NCBI RefSeq assembly: GCF_014764505.1
Contig: NZ_JACXWX010000012.1
Span: forward strand, 79,530 to 143,529
Reading direction: 5' to 3'
Source of the DNA: Phormidium tenue FACHB-886
Lineage (GTDB): Bacteria > Cyanobacteriota > Cyanobacteriia > Elainellales > Elainellaceae
DNA length: 64,000 bases
In this document: positions 35,121 to 43,277 of the stretch, piece after piece
Position numbering within the stretch: the stretch's first letter is position 1
Layout: each line of letters starts with the position of its first letter
Notes under the pieces: generated by a model
What the model was told of the DNA's origin: nothing
The model's input: only the letters and a program-made list of their open reading frames with translations
Databases searched by the model: none
Program-made: the position numbers and the translations under genes

Positions 35121-35774
35121 CTGTCTCTTAACGCAATTTCTATTCCCGCCAAAACTGGACAGCCCAAAGGCTTACTGGTAATGCTGCACGGTTGGGGTGC
35201 TAACGCTCAAGATGTCGCGGCTTTGTCTACTTACCTAGATTTGCCCGACTACCAGTTTCTCTTCCCCAATGCACCCTTTCCGCATCCTTACGCACCCAGC
35301 GGTAAGATGTGGTACAGCTTACCTTCCGATTACAGTTTTTTCAGCAGCCCTACCTTCCGTGACCAGCCAGAGCTGCGAGAGAGTCGATCGCAACTTTTAG
35401 AGTGGCTGCAGTCGCTAGAAAGCATTACAGGTATCTCATTAGAACGAACGATCCTGGGCGGTTTTTCGCAGGGTGGAGCAATGACGTTAGATGTGGGACT
35501 GGAACTGCCTTTGAGGGCACTGCTGGTTCTGAGCGGCTTTCTACATGCGCCGCCGCCTGCTGAAATTTCTCTACCTCTTCCGCCCGTTCTAATCGTGCAT
35601 GGTCGTTATGATCCAGTTGTTCCACTCGCAGCAGCCCAGCAGATCCAGCAGAGCCTGTTGAATTTAGGGGCATCAGTGCAATATTTCGAGGAAGACATGG
35701 GACATGAGATCCAACCAGTTGTGTTAAGCCATATGCAAAGTTTTATGGAAGATATTGCTGTAATTTCCGAGTAA
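35121..35774 (+). CDS. Phospholipase/carboxylesterase family hydrolase, probable CTG start
   Basis: An alpha/beta hydrolase of about 217 residues: LHGWGANAQDVA near the N-terminus, nucleophile Ser116 in GGFSQGGAM, Asp164 in HGRYDPVVPL and His195 in GHEIQP. The first ATG (35181) would begin inside strand 1, cutting off about 20 residues with the homologous-looking LSLNAISIPAKTGQPKGLLV. No ATG, GTG or TTG lies in the open frame upstream, but a CTG at 35121 sits 7 nt after a perfect AGGAG (35109-35113). I therefore take CTG as the start. Likely a small esterase or lysophospholipase; substrate unknown. Confidence 0.82.
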   Translation: MSLNAISIPAKTGQPKGLLVMLHGWGANAQDVAALSTYLDLPDYQFLFPNAPFPHPYAPSGKMWYSLPSDYSFFSSPTFRDQPELRESRSQLLEWLQSLESITGISLERTILGGFSQGGAMTLDVGLELPLRALLVLSGFLHAPPPAEISLPLPPVLIVHGRYDPVVPLAAAQQIQQSLLNLGASVQYFEEDMGHEIQPVVLSHMQSFMEDIAVISE

Positions 35775-36005
35775 GCACGGGGGAGCGAGTAGGATGGGAA
35801 AAAGGTTGCTCGTACCACTACGGTACATTTATAAGAACTAAATGAACTTTCTGCTGAAGAGCGGCGAGAAAACTCGTTTAGTTTCGGTCATCTTAGTTTG
35901 GATTTATCTACGCTGGTTTGTAACGGTGTACTGCTAAGCGATAGTGACGTTCAATTGAGCAATCGAATGACTGAGCGACTGGAGCGATACTGAGAGGGGA
36001 TGGCG

Positions 36006-36218
36006 ATGAAAACGTTGCATTTTTCAGGACAAACTGTTGCGCAGGTTACGGAAATTGATGTTGCGGCATTAGCAAAACGTCTAGAGCAAGACGATTACAA
36101 AAGTCCCTTTGATGGCTTGCAAGATTGGCACCTGTTGAGAGCGATCGCCTTTCAGCGCCCCGAAATGGTTGAACCTTACCTTTACCTATTGGATCTAGAG
36201 GCATACGACGAAGCCTAA
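36006..36218 (+). CDS. Small conserved cyanobacterial protein
   Basis: A 70-residue soluble protein starting MKTLHFSGQ, with LAKRLEQDDYKSPFDGLQDWHLLRAIAFQRP as its core and LLDLEAYDEA at the end. I recognise the pattern as a small conserved protein found in cyanobacteria; function unknown. The ATG at 36006 is preferred because GAGAGGGG lies at a proper distance; the ATG at 36000 abuts it. It is convergent with the next gene (65-bp gap). Confidence 0.75.
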   Translation: MKTLHFSGQTVAQVTEIDVAALAKRLEQDDYKSPFDGLQDWHLLRAIAFQRPEMVEPYLYLLDLEAYDEA

Positions 36219-36283
36219 GGGTTGCTGGTGTTCCTTTGCCTACTGCAGTTTTGTGTATCAACTTGTCAATTACTGGTCACGAA

Positions 36284-36769
36284 TCAGTTTTTAATTGAGG
36301 TTAGCTCTTGACAAGACAGTAGCGGGGGGTGAGATTCGCTTGGCTGGACTGTGACGTTGATTGTATAGCGATCTGCAGTGGATGCAGATAGGGCGATCGC
36401 CACAGTTTTGTCTTTGTCATTTGTCTCGATGCTGGGCTGAATCTCTGAAGCAGAGAAGCCTGAAGGAGTAGACTCTGAAGAAACGCTGAGATGAACGGTT
36501 TCCGCATCCGCTGAGGGGCTAACCGTAATGCTCAGCGTTTTTGCTGAGGAAGGGTTCAGCCGCGTAGCATTGGCAGACTGTTGATCCACGTCGAGCGTAG
36601 GCAATGACAGAATCTGTGGCAGGCTGGTTATTACGAAGGCAACTAAAGAACCCGTAAACAGCAGCGATGCCAATAACAGTTTGCATTCACGTCTTTGCGC
36701 TTGGGGTGGAACGGTAAAGCCGTCAGAATAGGGATTAGCGAGGCGGGTGGTGTCTGATGCGAATTTCAT
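36284..36769 (-). CDS. Hypothetical membrane-anchored protein
   Basis: A 161-residue protein with a cytoplasmic N-terminus, one membrane span at about residues 30-53 (LLLASLLFTGSLVAFVI) and an extracytoplasmic domain rich in Ser and Thr with alternating beta character. A good AGGAG is 8 nt before the ATG at 36769, which supports it as a real gene. I do not recognise the family. Confidence 0.65.
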   Translation of the reverse strand: MKFASDTTRLANPYSDGFTVPPQAQRRECKLLLASLLFTGSLVAFVITSLPQILSLPTLDVDQQSANATRLNPSSAKTLSITVSPSADAETVHLSVSSESTPSGFSASEIQPSIETNDKDKTVAIALSASTADRYTINVTVQPSESHPPLLSCQELTSIKN

Positions 36770-37190
36770 AGCGTCATCTCCTGATGAATCTGCATGACTT
36801 TAGAGCATGACTTTAGAGTAGGTGGGTTGCCTTAGCCTGTCTGCTAGAAAAAGTCATGAGAAGTCAGAACTTCAAGTAAGTTCTCGGAGGCTCTATCTCC
36901 TCATAACTGCTATTGGAGGGCTCTGTCTCTGGAACTGCACTGTTTCACAAACCAGCTACGGAAAAACCAATTGCTTCAGGTTGAGGGAACAGGGGACAGA
37001 AGATCAGGTAGGGCTAAGCAGGGGCTGATCATCACAAAATTCAGAAGATTAGCTTGAGGTTGCAAAGTTTGAAGCTAAATTTCGCAAAGTTACCCGCAGT
37101 GACACTTTGTGGGTTTCCGGCGATCGCGCCTCTGTCAGTGGAACCCTGATGAAGGCAACCAGTCAGATATTTTTAGAGTTAGGAGATCTT
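36770..37190. other. Spacer before the small membrane gene
   Basis: 421 bp between a minus-strand and a plus-strand gene, so it should hold both promoters. A 68-residue ORF at 36822-37028 has no ribosome-binding site and no family-like sequence and is not annotated. No strong hairpin was seen. Confidence 0.4.
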
Positions 37191-37304
37191 ATGTATTTAT
37201 CGATCGACAACGCTTTGTTTTTAGCCGCCTTCGGCATCGTAATTTGCCCTGTTCTCTGCGGCGTAATGGCATACCGAATTAGCAACGCTGCTCGCAACGC
37301 CTAG
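37191..37304 (+). CDS. 37-residue single-span membrane protein, possibly photosynthetic
   Basis: From ATG 37191 with TAGGAGA about 5 nt upstream, the product is MYLSIDNA followed by a hydrophobic span (LFLAAFGIVICPVLCGVMAY) and RISNAARNA. A strong terminator follows at once, so this is a compact, genuine transcription unit. The size and the ALxxAxxxxxxPxxxxxxAxRxS pattern recall photosystem I subunit PsaM, but the protein is longer and the match is loose. A longer frame from 37107 has less support. Confidence 0.7.
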   Translation: MYLSIDNALFLAAFGIVICPVLCGVMAYRISNAARNA

Positions 37305-37310
37305 CCCACA

Positions 37311-37361
37311 CCAAACTATTTTTGTTAGCCACACCTTGCATGGCTGGCAAAGATAGTTTGG
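37311..37361 (+). terminator. Hairpin terminator after the 37-residue gene
   Basis: Outer arms ccaaactat (37311-37319) and atagtttgg (37353-37361) plus inner agcca/tggct make a long, slightly bulged stem. It starts seven bp after the stop codon. Confidence 0.75.
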
Positions 37362-37469
37362 TTCTATTCAGGTAAAAATCGCTGCAGGTCTTTCTGTACG
37401 AGAACCCCACTCTCCAGCATTTTCATACAAACAGAATTTCAATTTAGGCGGATAGCGTCAGAGTAGATG

Positions 37470-37539
37470 TATGGCGCTACGCACTTAGATCAAGACTTTT
37501 ATGTAAAAATGTGTCCTAACAAATACGCGTAGCGCTATA
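37470..37539. mobile_element. MITE-like element, copy A
   Basis: A 70-bp element bounded by 13-bp terminal inverted repeats (tatggcgctacgc at 37470-37482; gcgtagcgctata at 37527-37539, 12 of 13 pairing). Its inside, with cttagatc and tgtcctaac, matches the reverse complement of copy B at 56983-57088. No coding capacity. Probably a short non-autonomous transposable element. Confidence 0.6.
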
Positions 37540-37610
37540 GTACCTCGATCGGACAAAGCAGACAGAGTAGTGGAACTGCTCAAAGCCGTAGTAATAAAAA
37601 GCCTGTAGTA

Positions 37611-37640
37611 ATAAAAAGGGGCAGACTACTGTGCCCTTTT
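37611..37640 (-). terminator. Terminator of the SGNH hydrolase gene
   Basis: On the minus strand aaaagggca pairs with tgcccctttt (one bulge) and is followed by T-rich sequence, just after the stop codon at 37646. A direct repeat of gtagtaataaaaag (37588-37601 and 37605-37618) overlaps its T tract. Confidence 0.7.
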
Positions 37641-37645
37641 GCCTG

Positions 37646-38341
37646 CTAGATAGTAACCATCCAAGGGCGAACAGCTTCCCAGCTCAAAAAGTCCTGCAGG
37701 AGGGCGGCGTACCCTGCGCTATTAGGGTGTAAGCCGTCTGGGGAAAGGTGCGATCGCCACCATGGCTCACCACGTTCCAGCCATTGCTCCAGTACATCTA
37801 AATAGGGAATCTGCCGCTCTAGGCAAGCGCGTTGTGTCACTTCCTTATAGCGTCGCTGGTCAGCATGGCTATAGTACAGACAGTTTGCAAAAGGCATCCG
37901 CGACTCGTCTACGGGAGTCATGCCCACAAAAAAGACCGAGCAAAGCTGCTGCGCCTGATCTAGCAGCTCAGCTAGATTATGTGGAAAGTCTTCAAACTGC
38001 GTAAAGTTACGCCCATTCGCATGTCCTAGCCGAGCGGAGTCGTTCACCCCCACCGAAAGGACGATCGCATCTGGTACTCGATGCCGCAGCTCTCCGCGAT
38101 AGCGGAATTCATGCTCTAGGCGCTGTGCCACCTGCCGCACTCCGTCGCCCCGCACTCCCAGGTTATACAGCACATGTCCGGGAGTTTCTGGCGATATCCA
38201 GCGCCGCCGCAGCCGCTCAACCCAGCCACCGCCTTCCGGGTCGCCAAAACCATAGATTAAGCTATCGCCGATCGCAACAATGCGGAGCGGCTGGGCAAGG
38301 GACTGGGAGGCATAGACGGAAGTAGGAGCCAAAGTTTGCAT
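37646..38341 (-). CDS. SGNH/GDSL-type lipase or esterase
   Basis: A 231-residue hydrolase: block I IVAIGDSLIYGFGDPEGGGW with Ser27, block II NLGVRGDGVRQV, block III VLSVGVNDSARLGH and block V DGLHPNSAGYAALL, giving the Ser-Gly-Asn-His set. Substrate unknown. The ATG at 38341 is chosen; the frame continues to a GTG at 38464 through a Lys/Glu/Ser-rich stretch encoded by 15-bp tandem repeats, which looks like non-coding leader or a variable N-terminus. No good ribosome-binding site for either. Confidence 0.88.
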   Translation of the reverse strand: MQTLAPTSVYASQSLAQPLRIVAIGDSLIYGFGDPEGGGWVERLRRRWISPETPGHVLYNLGVRGDGVRQVAQRLEHEFRYRGELRHRVPDAIVLSVGVNDSARLGHANGRNFTQFEDFPHNLAELLDQAQQLCSVFFVGMTPVDESRMPFANCLYYSHADQRRYKEVTQRACLERQIPYLDVLEQWLERGEPWWRSHLSPDGLHPNSAGYAALLQDFLSWEAVRPWMVTI

Positions 38342-38385
38342 GTTGGAGTTAACGCAGGAGCGGGTAACTAAACGAATGATGCTTA

Positions 38386-38430
38386 ATTCTTTGCTTTTAG
38401 ATTCTTTGCTTTTCGGTTCTTTGCCTTTAG
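38386..38430 (+). repeat. Three 15-bp tandem repeats upstream of the SGNH gene
   Basis: Units attctttgcttttag, attctttgcttttcg and gttctttgcctttag follow one another at 38386-38430, with a degenerate fourth at 38431-38445. On the minus strand they would encode the Lys/Ser/Glu-rich extension of the SGNH frame. Confidence 0.85.
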
Positions 38431-38593
38431 ACGCTTTGGTTTCAAATACCTTGCGATCTACCACCCCTTGGACGGCGTACCAGAAAACATTTGATCACCC
38501 TAGCGTCAAGCGCTACATGCTTATGGGACTGTAACATCCTTGGTGCAGCTTAGCAAATGTTTGCAGAACAACATACTTCTCCAAAACTCAATA

Positions 38594-38629
38594 GCAAAGC
38601 TTAATAAGCAAGCAAAGCTCAACAAGCAG
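38594..38629 (+). repeat. 18-bp imperfect tandem repeat
   Basis: gcaaagcttaataagcaa and gcaaagctcaacaagcag lie head to tail at 38594-38611 and 38612-38629 in the spacer after panC-cmk. Confidence 0.7.
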
Positions 38630-38703
38630 CCGAAGCTACTTTGCAAAGAACGCCAGCAACCCTGTTTTACGGAAAACTAAGATTTCTGTTTGCTTGGTTC
38701 CGG

Positions 38704-40299
38704 TTATAGCGGAGCGCGGCTTAGATCCGCCAATTTTTGCCGATAAAGCCGGACGATCTTATCCGTAACTTCATCTGCACTGAGGGTATCGGTTTGAATC
38801 TCGATCGCATCCTCAGCTTTGCGGAGTGGCGCGAAGGCACGAGTACTGTCCTTTCGATCGCGCTCGCTAATTGCCTGCTCTAACTCACCCAAGCTAACGC
38901 TTGCTTGTCCTTGGGCTAGCAAATCCTGCATCCGTCGGCGGGCACGCTCCTGCACCGAAGCCGTCAGGAAGACTTTCAGCTCAGCGTCGGGGAATACGTG
39001 TGTTCCAATATCGCGTCCATCCATCACGATGCCGCCCCGCCGCCCGTAGGCTTGCTGACGCTTCATTAGCTCTTTGCGGACAGCAGGCTGCGCGGCGATC
39101 GCCGAAACCTGCGCTGTCACTTCCAGGGTGCGAATTTCGTGGGTGATGTTGTGGTCGTTGATCCAGACTTCTGCAGTTTTGCCGTTAGCTTCGCTGCTTA
39201 GCTCAATTTCGCAACGGCTCACGAGTTCCGCAATCGCCGCTTCATCATTGATAGCAATGCCCGAATGCAACACCAGCCAAGTAACAGCACGGTACATCGC
39301 TCCAGTATCAAGGTAGAGCAAGCCAAGCTGCTGAGCAACTTGACGAACTACCGTTGACTTTCCAGCTCCGGCTGGCCCGTCGATTGCCAAAATGGGCTTA
39401 CGGTTTTGCAGCAGTGTATTGTCGATTAGGCGAGTTGTACCGACATGGGCAGCAATTGCCAACAGTCCAACGTTGTCAAGTTGTTCGATCGGAGCCATAG
39501 TGTCTGGGTGAACAAGTTCAATGTACTGGGGTTTAACGGCAGGCACGGTCGCTAATTCAGCTTTGACCACCTCAAGCAAATCTTCTCGCAGCGTCTCGCC
39601 TGCTCGCACTGCGGCTTGAGCACGACAAAGACTGCGATAGAGCACCGTTGCTTGCGATCGCTCGGCAGCAGATAAATACTGATTGCGGGAACTCAGCGCT
39701 AGCCCGTTCGCTTCGCGCACAATTGCACAGCCTATCACATCTACCGGCAAGTTCAAATCGGCAACCATGCGGCGCAAAACCGCCAACTGCTGCGCGTCTT
39801 TTTGACCAAAGTAGGCGCGATCGGCTTGAACAATGTTTAATAATTTCGCAACGACAGTAGCAACACCTTGGAAATGTCCTGGGCGATAGCGCCCACACAA
39901 ACCGGTAGTCAGGGCAGCAGGCGGGGTCACCTGCGTGACGGCATCGCCAGACTGGCTGCCATACAGCTCACTGGAATCAGGCGCAAAGATCACATCGACG
40001 CCTGCCTGCTGGCACAGCTGCTGGTCTTGCTCTAGGGTGCGGGGATACTGGCTAAAGTCCTCATTTGCACCAAACTGGAGCGGGTTAACAAAAATGCTGA
40101 CAACGACACAATCGTTTTCGCGGCGGGCTTTTTGGATCAAGCTGAGATGCCCTGCATGAAGTGCACCCATTGTGGGAACCAATCCCACAGACAGCGAACG
40201 AAGTTGAGACGGAGAAGGGGTGGCGACATTGGCAGGCGGGCGACCCCGTTCCTGCTCTAGATAACAGCGCAATCCTGCAATGGTGGTAAACAGGCGCAC
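38704..40299 (-). CDS. panC/cmk: Bifunctional pantoate-beta-alanine ligase / cytidylate kinase
   Basis: A fusion typical of cyanobacteria. The N-terminal half is PanC (pantothenate, hence CoA, synthesis) with GLVPTMGALHAGHLSL, FVNPLQFG, GLCGRYRPGHFQGVATVV and SSRNQYLS. The C-terminal half is Cmk (CMP to CDP), beginning KPILAIDGPAGAGKSTV with a P-loop and including DTGAMYRAVTW and MDGRDIGTHVFPDA. From the GTG at 40299 it is 531 residues; this start has GAGGGG upstream and matches the family N-terminus (xRLFTTIAGLRCYL). The frame itself extends to an ATG at 40392. Confidence 0.96.
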   Translation of the reverse strand: MRLFTTIAGLRCYLEQERGRPPANVATPSPSQLRSLSVGLVPTMGALHAGHLSLIQKARRENDCVVVSIFVNPLQFGANEDFSQYPRTLEQDQQLCQQAGVDVIFAPDSSELYGSQSGDAVTQVTPPAALTTGLCGRYRPGHFQGVATVVAKLLNIVQADRAYFGQKDAQQLAVLRRMVADLNLPVDVIGCAIVREANGLALSSRNQYLSAAERSQATVLYRSLCRAQAAVRAGETLREDLLEVVKAELATVPAVKPQYIELVHPDTMAPIEQLDNVGLLAIAAHVGTTRLIDNTLLQNRKPILAIDGPAGAGKSTVVRQVAQQLGLLYLDTGAMYRAVTWLVLHSGIAINDEAAIAELVSRCEIELSSEANGKTAEVWINDHNITHEIRTLEVTAQVSAIAAQPAVRKELMKRQQAYGRRGGIVMDGRDIGTHVFPDAELKVFLTASVQERARRRMQDLLAQGQASVSLGELEQAISERDRKDSTRAFAPLRKAEDAIEIQTDTLSADEVTDKIVRLYRQKLADLSRAPL

Positions 40300-40652
40300 C
40301 AGACCCCTCACTCTAAACGACATCAAGGCTTTGCTAAACAGATGCTCTGGAGACTTTTTTGCAGAGCGTTCGCCCTTCAAACCGATCTCCATAGGACATG
40401 ACCCGCTTAGTAGTGTACAAAATTCCTACTGAAACCTGCTTGAATACGGGTCACTCTTTGTGACGGTTCTATGGATCATGAAGTTTCTTATAAAATAAAC
40501 AGCGCTGGAGCCCTTGCTTCCGGGAGAAGAATAGATTTATTTGGATCGGGTAAGAATTTGCGCGAATGCAGCCGATGTTGCTGTATCTGCCCCAGTCAAA
40601 TCAAGCTAGATCGGCATGATCCGGCTTCGCCTCCAGATGAGACACTAGAAAC

Positions 40653-41537
40653 ATGACTGCACAGCTTTTTTCTCTTCCAGCCAGCCAGCTCACCGAACCC
40701 ACTTCGATCGCCCTTGCCCAAGCCATCGAACGCCGAGACATCTCCACACCGCTGAGCCAAACGCCGATCGCCACAACCTACGTACACCAAGGCAGTGGTG
40801 GAACGCCAATCCTGCTGCTGCATGGCTTTGACAGCTCTGTGTTTGAGTTTCGTCGGCTGCTGCCGCTGCTTGCTGCACAGCATGAAACTTGGGCGATTGA
40901 TTTACTCGGCTTTGGGTTCACGGGACGATCATCCCAAATTCCAGTCAGTCCGCTTACGATCAAAACTCATCTGTATCATGCCTGGAAAACTTTAATTGAA
41001 CAGCCTGTGGTGCTGGTTGGCGCTTCTATGGGTGGTGCAGCGGCGATCGATTTTGCGCTGACTTATCCAAAAGCCGTCAAGCAGCTAGTGTTGATCGATA
41101 GCGCTGGGTTTAGCGTTGGGTTGCCAGTTGGTCGGCTGATGGTGCAGCCACTAGGACACTGGGCCACTTCCTTCCTCCGCAGCCCGAAAGTACGGCAAAG
41201 TATTAGCCTCAAGGCTTACTATGACCCCAGCTTTGCTTCGCTAGATGCCCTGGAATGTGCAGCGTTGCACCTGAATGAAGCGGGCTGGCAGCAGGCGCTG
41301 ATTGCTTTCACCCAGAGCGGCGGCTATCGATCCTTCAAACGACAGCTCACCCAGCTCCAGCAGCCCACCCTGATTTTATGGGGTAGACAAGATCGGATTT
41401 TGGGCACAAAGGATGCTGCCCAGTTTCAACGAGCAATTCCCAAAAATCGGCTGGTGTGGATCGAGCGCTGTGGGCATGTGCCGCACTTGGAGCAACCGCA
41501 GCTCACAGCCACCCAAATTTTGGAGTTTGTCGGCTGA
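40653..41537 (+). CDS. Alpha/beta hydrolase
   Basis: A 294-residue alpha/beta-hydrolase-fold protein: LLLHGFDSSVFEFRRLLP near residues 54-71, nucleophile Ser125 in VGASMGGAA, Asp247 in WGRQDRILG and His275 in CGHVPHLE. The class includes esterases, lyases and haloalkane-dehalogenase-like enzymes; substrate cannot be told. It is convergent with the minus-strand operon, with only 12 bp between stop codons. Confidence 0.9.
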   Translation: MTAQLFSLPASQLTEPTSIALAQAIERRDISTPLSQTPIATTYVHQGSGGTPILLLHGFDSSVFEFRRLLPLLAAQHETWAIDLLGFGFTGRSSQIPVSPLTIKTHLYHAWKTLIEQPVVLVGASMGGAAAIDFALTYPKAVKQLVLIDSAGFSVGLPVGRLMVQPLGHWATSFLRSPKVRQSISLKAYYDPSFASLDALECAALHLNEAGWQQALIAFTQSGGYRSFKRQLTQLQQPTLILWGRQDRILGTKDAAQFQRAIPKNRLVWIERCGHVPHLEQPQLTATQILEFVG

Positions 41538-41549
41538 CTTAGGCGGTTT

Positions 41550-42440
41550 CTATCTCTCCTGAAACTCGACCTCCCGCTCGCGGATCGTCACGTCGTAATT
41601 TCCAAAAAAGTCATGTCCTAGCAAGCCGAGGCTTAGCTCCGGTCCGGCGATCGCCACCAAGACATTCTGAGAGACAACCCCGCTCACACTAATCGAGTTG
41701 ACATAGCCCAGTGGTACTCTCACATCGCGAGCGCTCGCCGTATCTACACTAGCTTGACCAACCGGAACAACGCCCAGCGTCGCTGCCATAGAGCGGGTAA
41801 TTAGCGTACCGCTGGCTCCTGTATCTACGATCATTTCAAAGGTTTGACTGCCATTGAAGGTAACGTTTATGACGGGCGTGTTGCCTGCTCGGCGGACGAT
41901 CGGGGCAGAAAAACGCTGACGGCTAACGGACGGCTGCGTTGGCTGGGCTGGGGGGTTGGGTAGAACTGGAGGGTTGGGCAGAGCTGGAGGGGCAGCAGTA
42001 GGCGTAAGCACGATCACCCCATCTGGGTTGGCAACTGCACTCGAGCGGCTGGCTTGCCGCTGAGCGGCTGCTAAATTACGCTGATATTCGCCAACCTTTT
42101 GCTGAGCTTGTGTGCGATGAGGGCTGGAGGAAGGCACTGCCTGCATTAAGGTAATTGCCTGCTGCCATCGACCTGCCACCAATCTCCAATCATCTTTAGA
42201 TTGGGCAGCCTGACTCAGGGCAAAGGCACTCTTGGCTCGGTCGAGCGCCTGCTCGTAGGGGTCTGGCGCTGTGACTGGAGAAGCAGCGATCGCAGGCTGG
42301 CTGACTGAACTATCGGCTGTGCTGGGCGATGGGGCAATGGGCAATGAAGAGACATTATTGGGGCGATCGCAAGCGGTGGTGAGGCTAAAGCAGCCCGTTA
42401 GGAGAGTAGAAATAATACTTGCTCGGATCGGTATAAACAT
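41550..42440 (-). CDS. Retropepsin-like aspartic protease, probable lipoprotein
   Basis: A 296-residue exported protein. The N-terminus (IISTLLTGCFSLTTACD) carries a lipoprotein signal with Cys17 or Cys24 as the lipidated residue. Residues about 60-135 are helical, followed by a Pro-rich linker (150-175), then a clan AA single-lobe aspartic protease domain with the catalytic Asp206-Thr-Gly (FEMIVDTGASGTLIT) and LLGHDFFGNYDV near the end. It should act as a homodimer in the periplasm. It is the last gene of the minus-strand group, 40 bp after surE. Confidence 0.85.
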   Translation of the reverse strand: MFIPIRASIISTLLTGCFSLTTACDRPNNVSSLPIAPSPSTADSSVSQPAIAASPVTAPDPYEQALDRAKSAFALSQAAQSKDDWRLVAGRWQQAITLMQAVPSSSPHRTQAQQKVGEYQRNLAAAQRQASRSSAVANPDGVIVLTPTAAPPALPNPPVLPNPPAQPTQPSVSRQRFSAPIVRRAGNTPVINVTFNGSQTFEMIVDTGASGTLITRSMAATLGVVPVGQASVDTASARDVRVPLGYVNSISVSGVVSQNVLVAIAGPELSLGLLGHDFFGNYDVTIREREVEFQER

Positions 42441-42480
42441 GGCAATGCGCCCGGCGCGACTTCTCTTCTCCAGTTTGCCC

Positions 42481-43173
42481 TTAAACCTGTAGCTGAGTCA
42501 CAGCAATGTGCCCAGCAAAACAAACCGCCACGTCTGAACCCGGATCTCGATCGCGCTTGCCATAGTCTCCTGCATAGTGCAAACCTTCCGCTTCTACGCG
42601 ATAAACCGCAGGCAGCGGCTGCGAACAAGGCGAGCAAAAGACCAAATCGGGTGCAGGCGAGTTGCTGTCTAAATGCGGCAAGTTAACGTTCCAATAGTGC
42701 CCCGGTTCGAGCGGCAAGGACAGCAGCTTATCTAGAACGCGCACGGTCAGTTGAGTGGCCATTTCCCAGTCGATCGCCCTTCTGCCCTGAATGCGCTGCG
42801 AGATGGCAATGCCCGGAATCCGATGAAAGGCGGCTTCTCGGACAGCCGCAACTGTTCCAGAGATATAAACATCTGCCCCCAAATTGCCGCCTGCATTCAC
42901 CCCTGAAAACACCCACTCAATTTCTCCGGGAAACAAATGGCTGAGCGCAATGCGAGTGCAGTCGGCGGGCGTTCCGCCGATCGCTATCTCGTTTGCCGAT
43001 CGGGTCTCAACGGTGATTGGGCGCGTTGTGGTAACCTGATGTCCACAGCCGGAGTGATGCAGTTTAGGCGCGACGATGGCGCTATGCTCTAAACCGATTG
43101 CGAAGACTGCCCGCTGCAACGATCGCAATCCGGGCGCATCAATGCCGTCGTCATTCGTCAAAACTAAAGTCAT
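42481..43173 (-). CDS. surE: 5'/3'-nucleotidase SurE
   Basis: A 230-residue metal-dependent nucleotidase acting on nucleoside monophosphates and implicated in stress survival. Catalytic Asp8-Asp9 in LTNDDGIDAPG, the SGVNAGGNLG loop near residue 93 and the SGTVAAVREAAF segment are all present. AAGGGG lies just before the ATG at 43173. It lies between coaBC and the retropepsin gene on the minus strand. The gap to coaBC (104 bp) holds a 12-bp tandem repeat at 43184-43207. Confidence 0.95.
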   Translation of the reverse strand: MTLVLTNDDGIDAPGLRSLQRAVFAIGLEHSAIVAPKLHHSGCGHQVTTTRPITVETRSANEIAIGGTPADCTRIALSHLFPGEIEWVFSGVNAGGNLGADVYISGTVAAVREAAFHRIPGIAISQRIQGRRAIDWEMATQLTVRVLDKLLSLPLEPGHYWNVNLPHLDSNSPAPDLVFCSPCSQPLPAVYRVEAEGLHYAGDYGKRDRDPGSDVAVCFAGHIAVTQLQV

Positions 43174-43277
43174 GAAACCCCTTCTGTAAGTAGTTCTGTG
43201 AGTAGTTCTTTTGCAAATAGTTCTTGGCGAGCGGGAAGGGACGACATCACCCCGCCCGCCACCCCTCTGCCAAGGAG

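Noticed and set aside
36822..37028. 68-codon ORF
   Set aside because: No ribosome-binding site, Ser/Arg-rich chance-like sequence.
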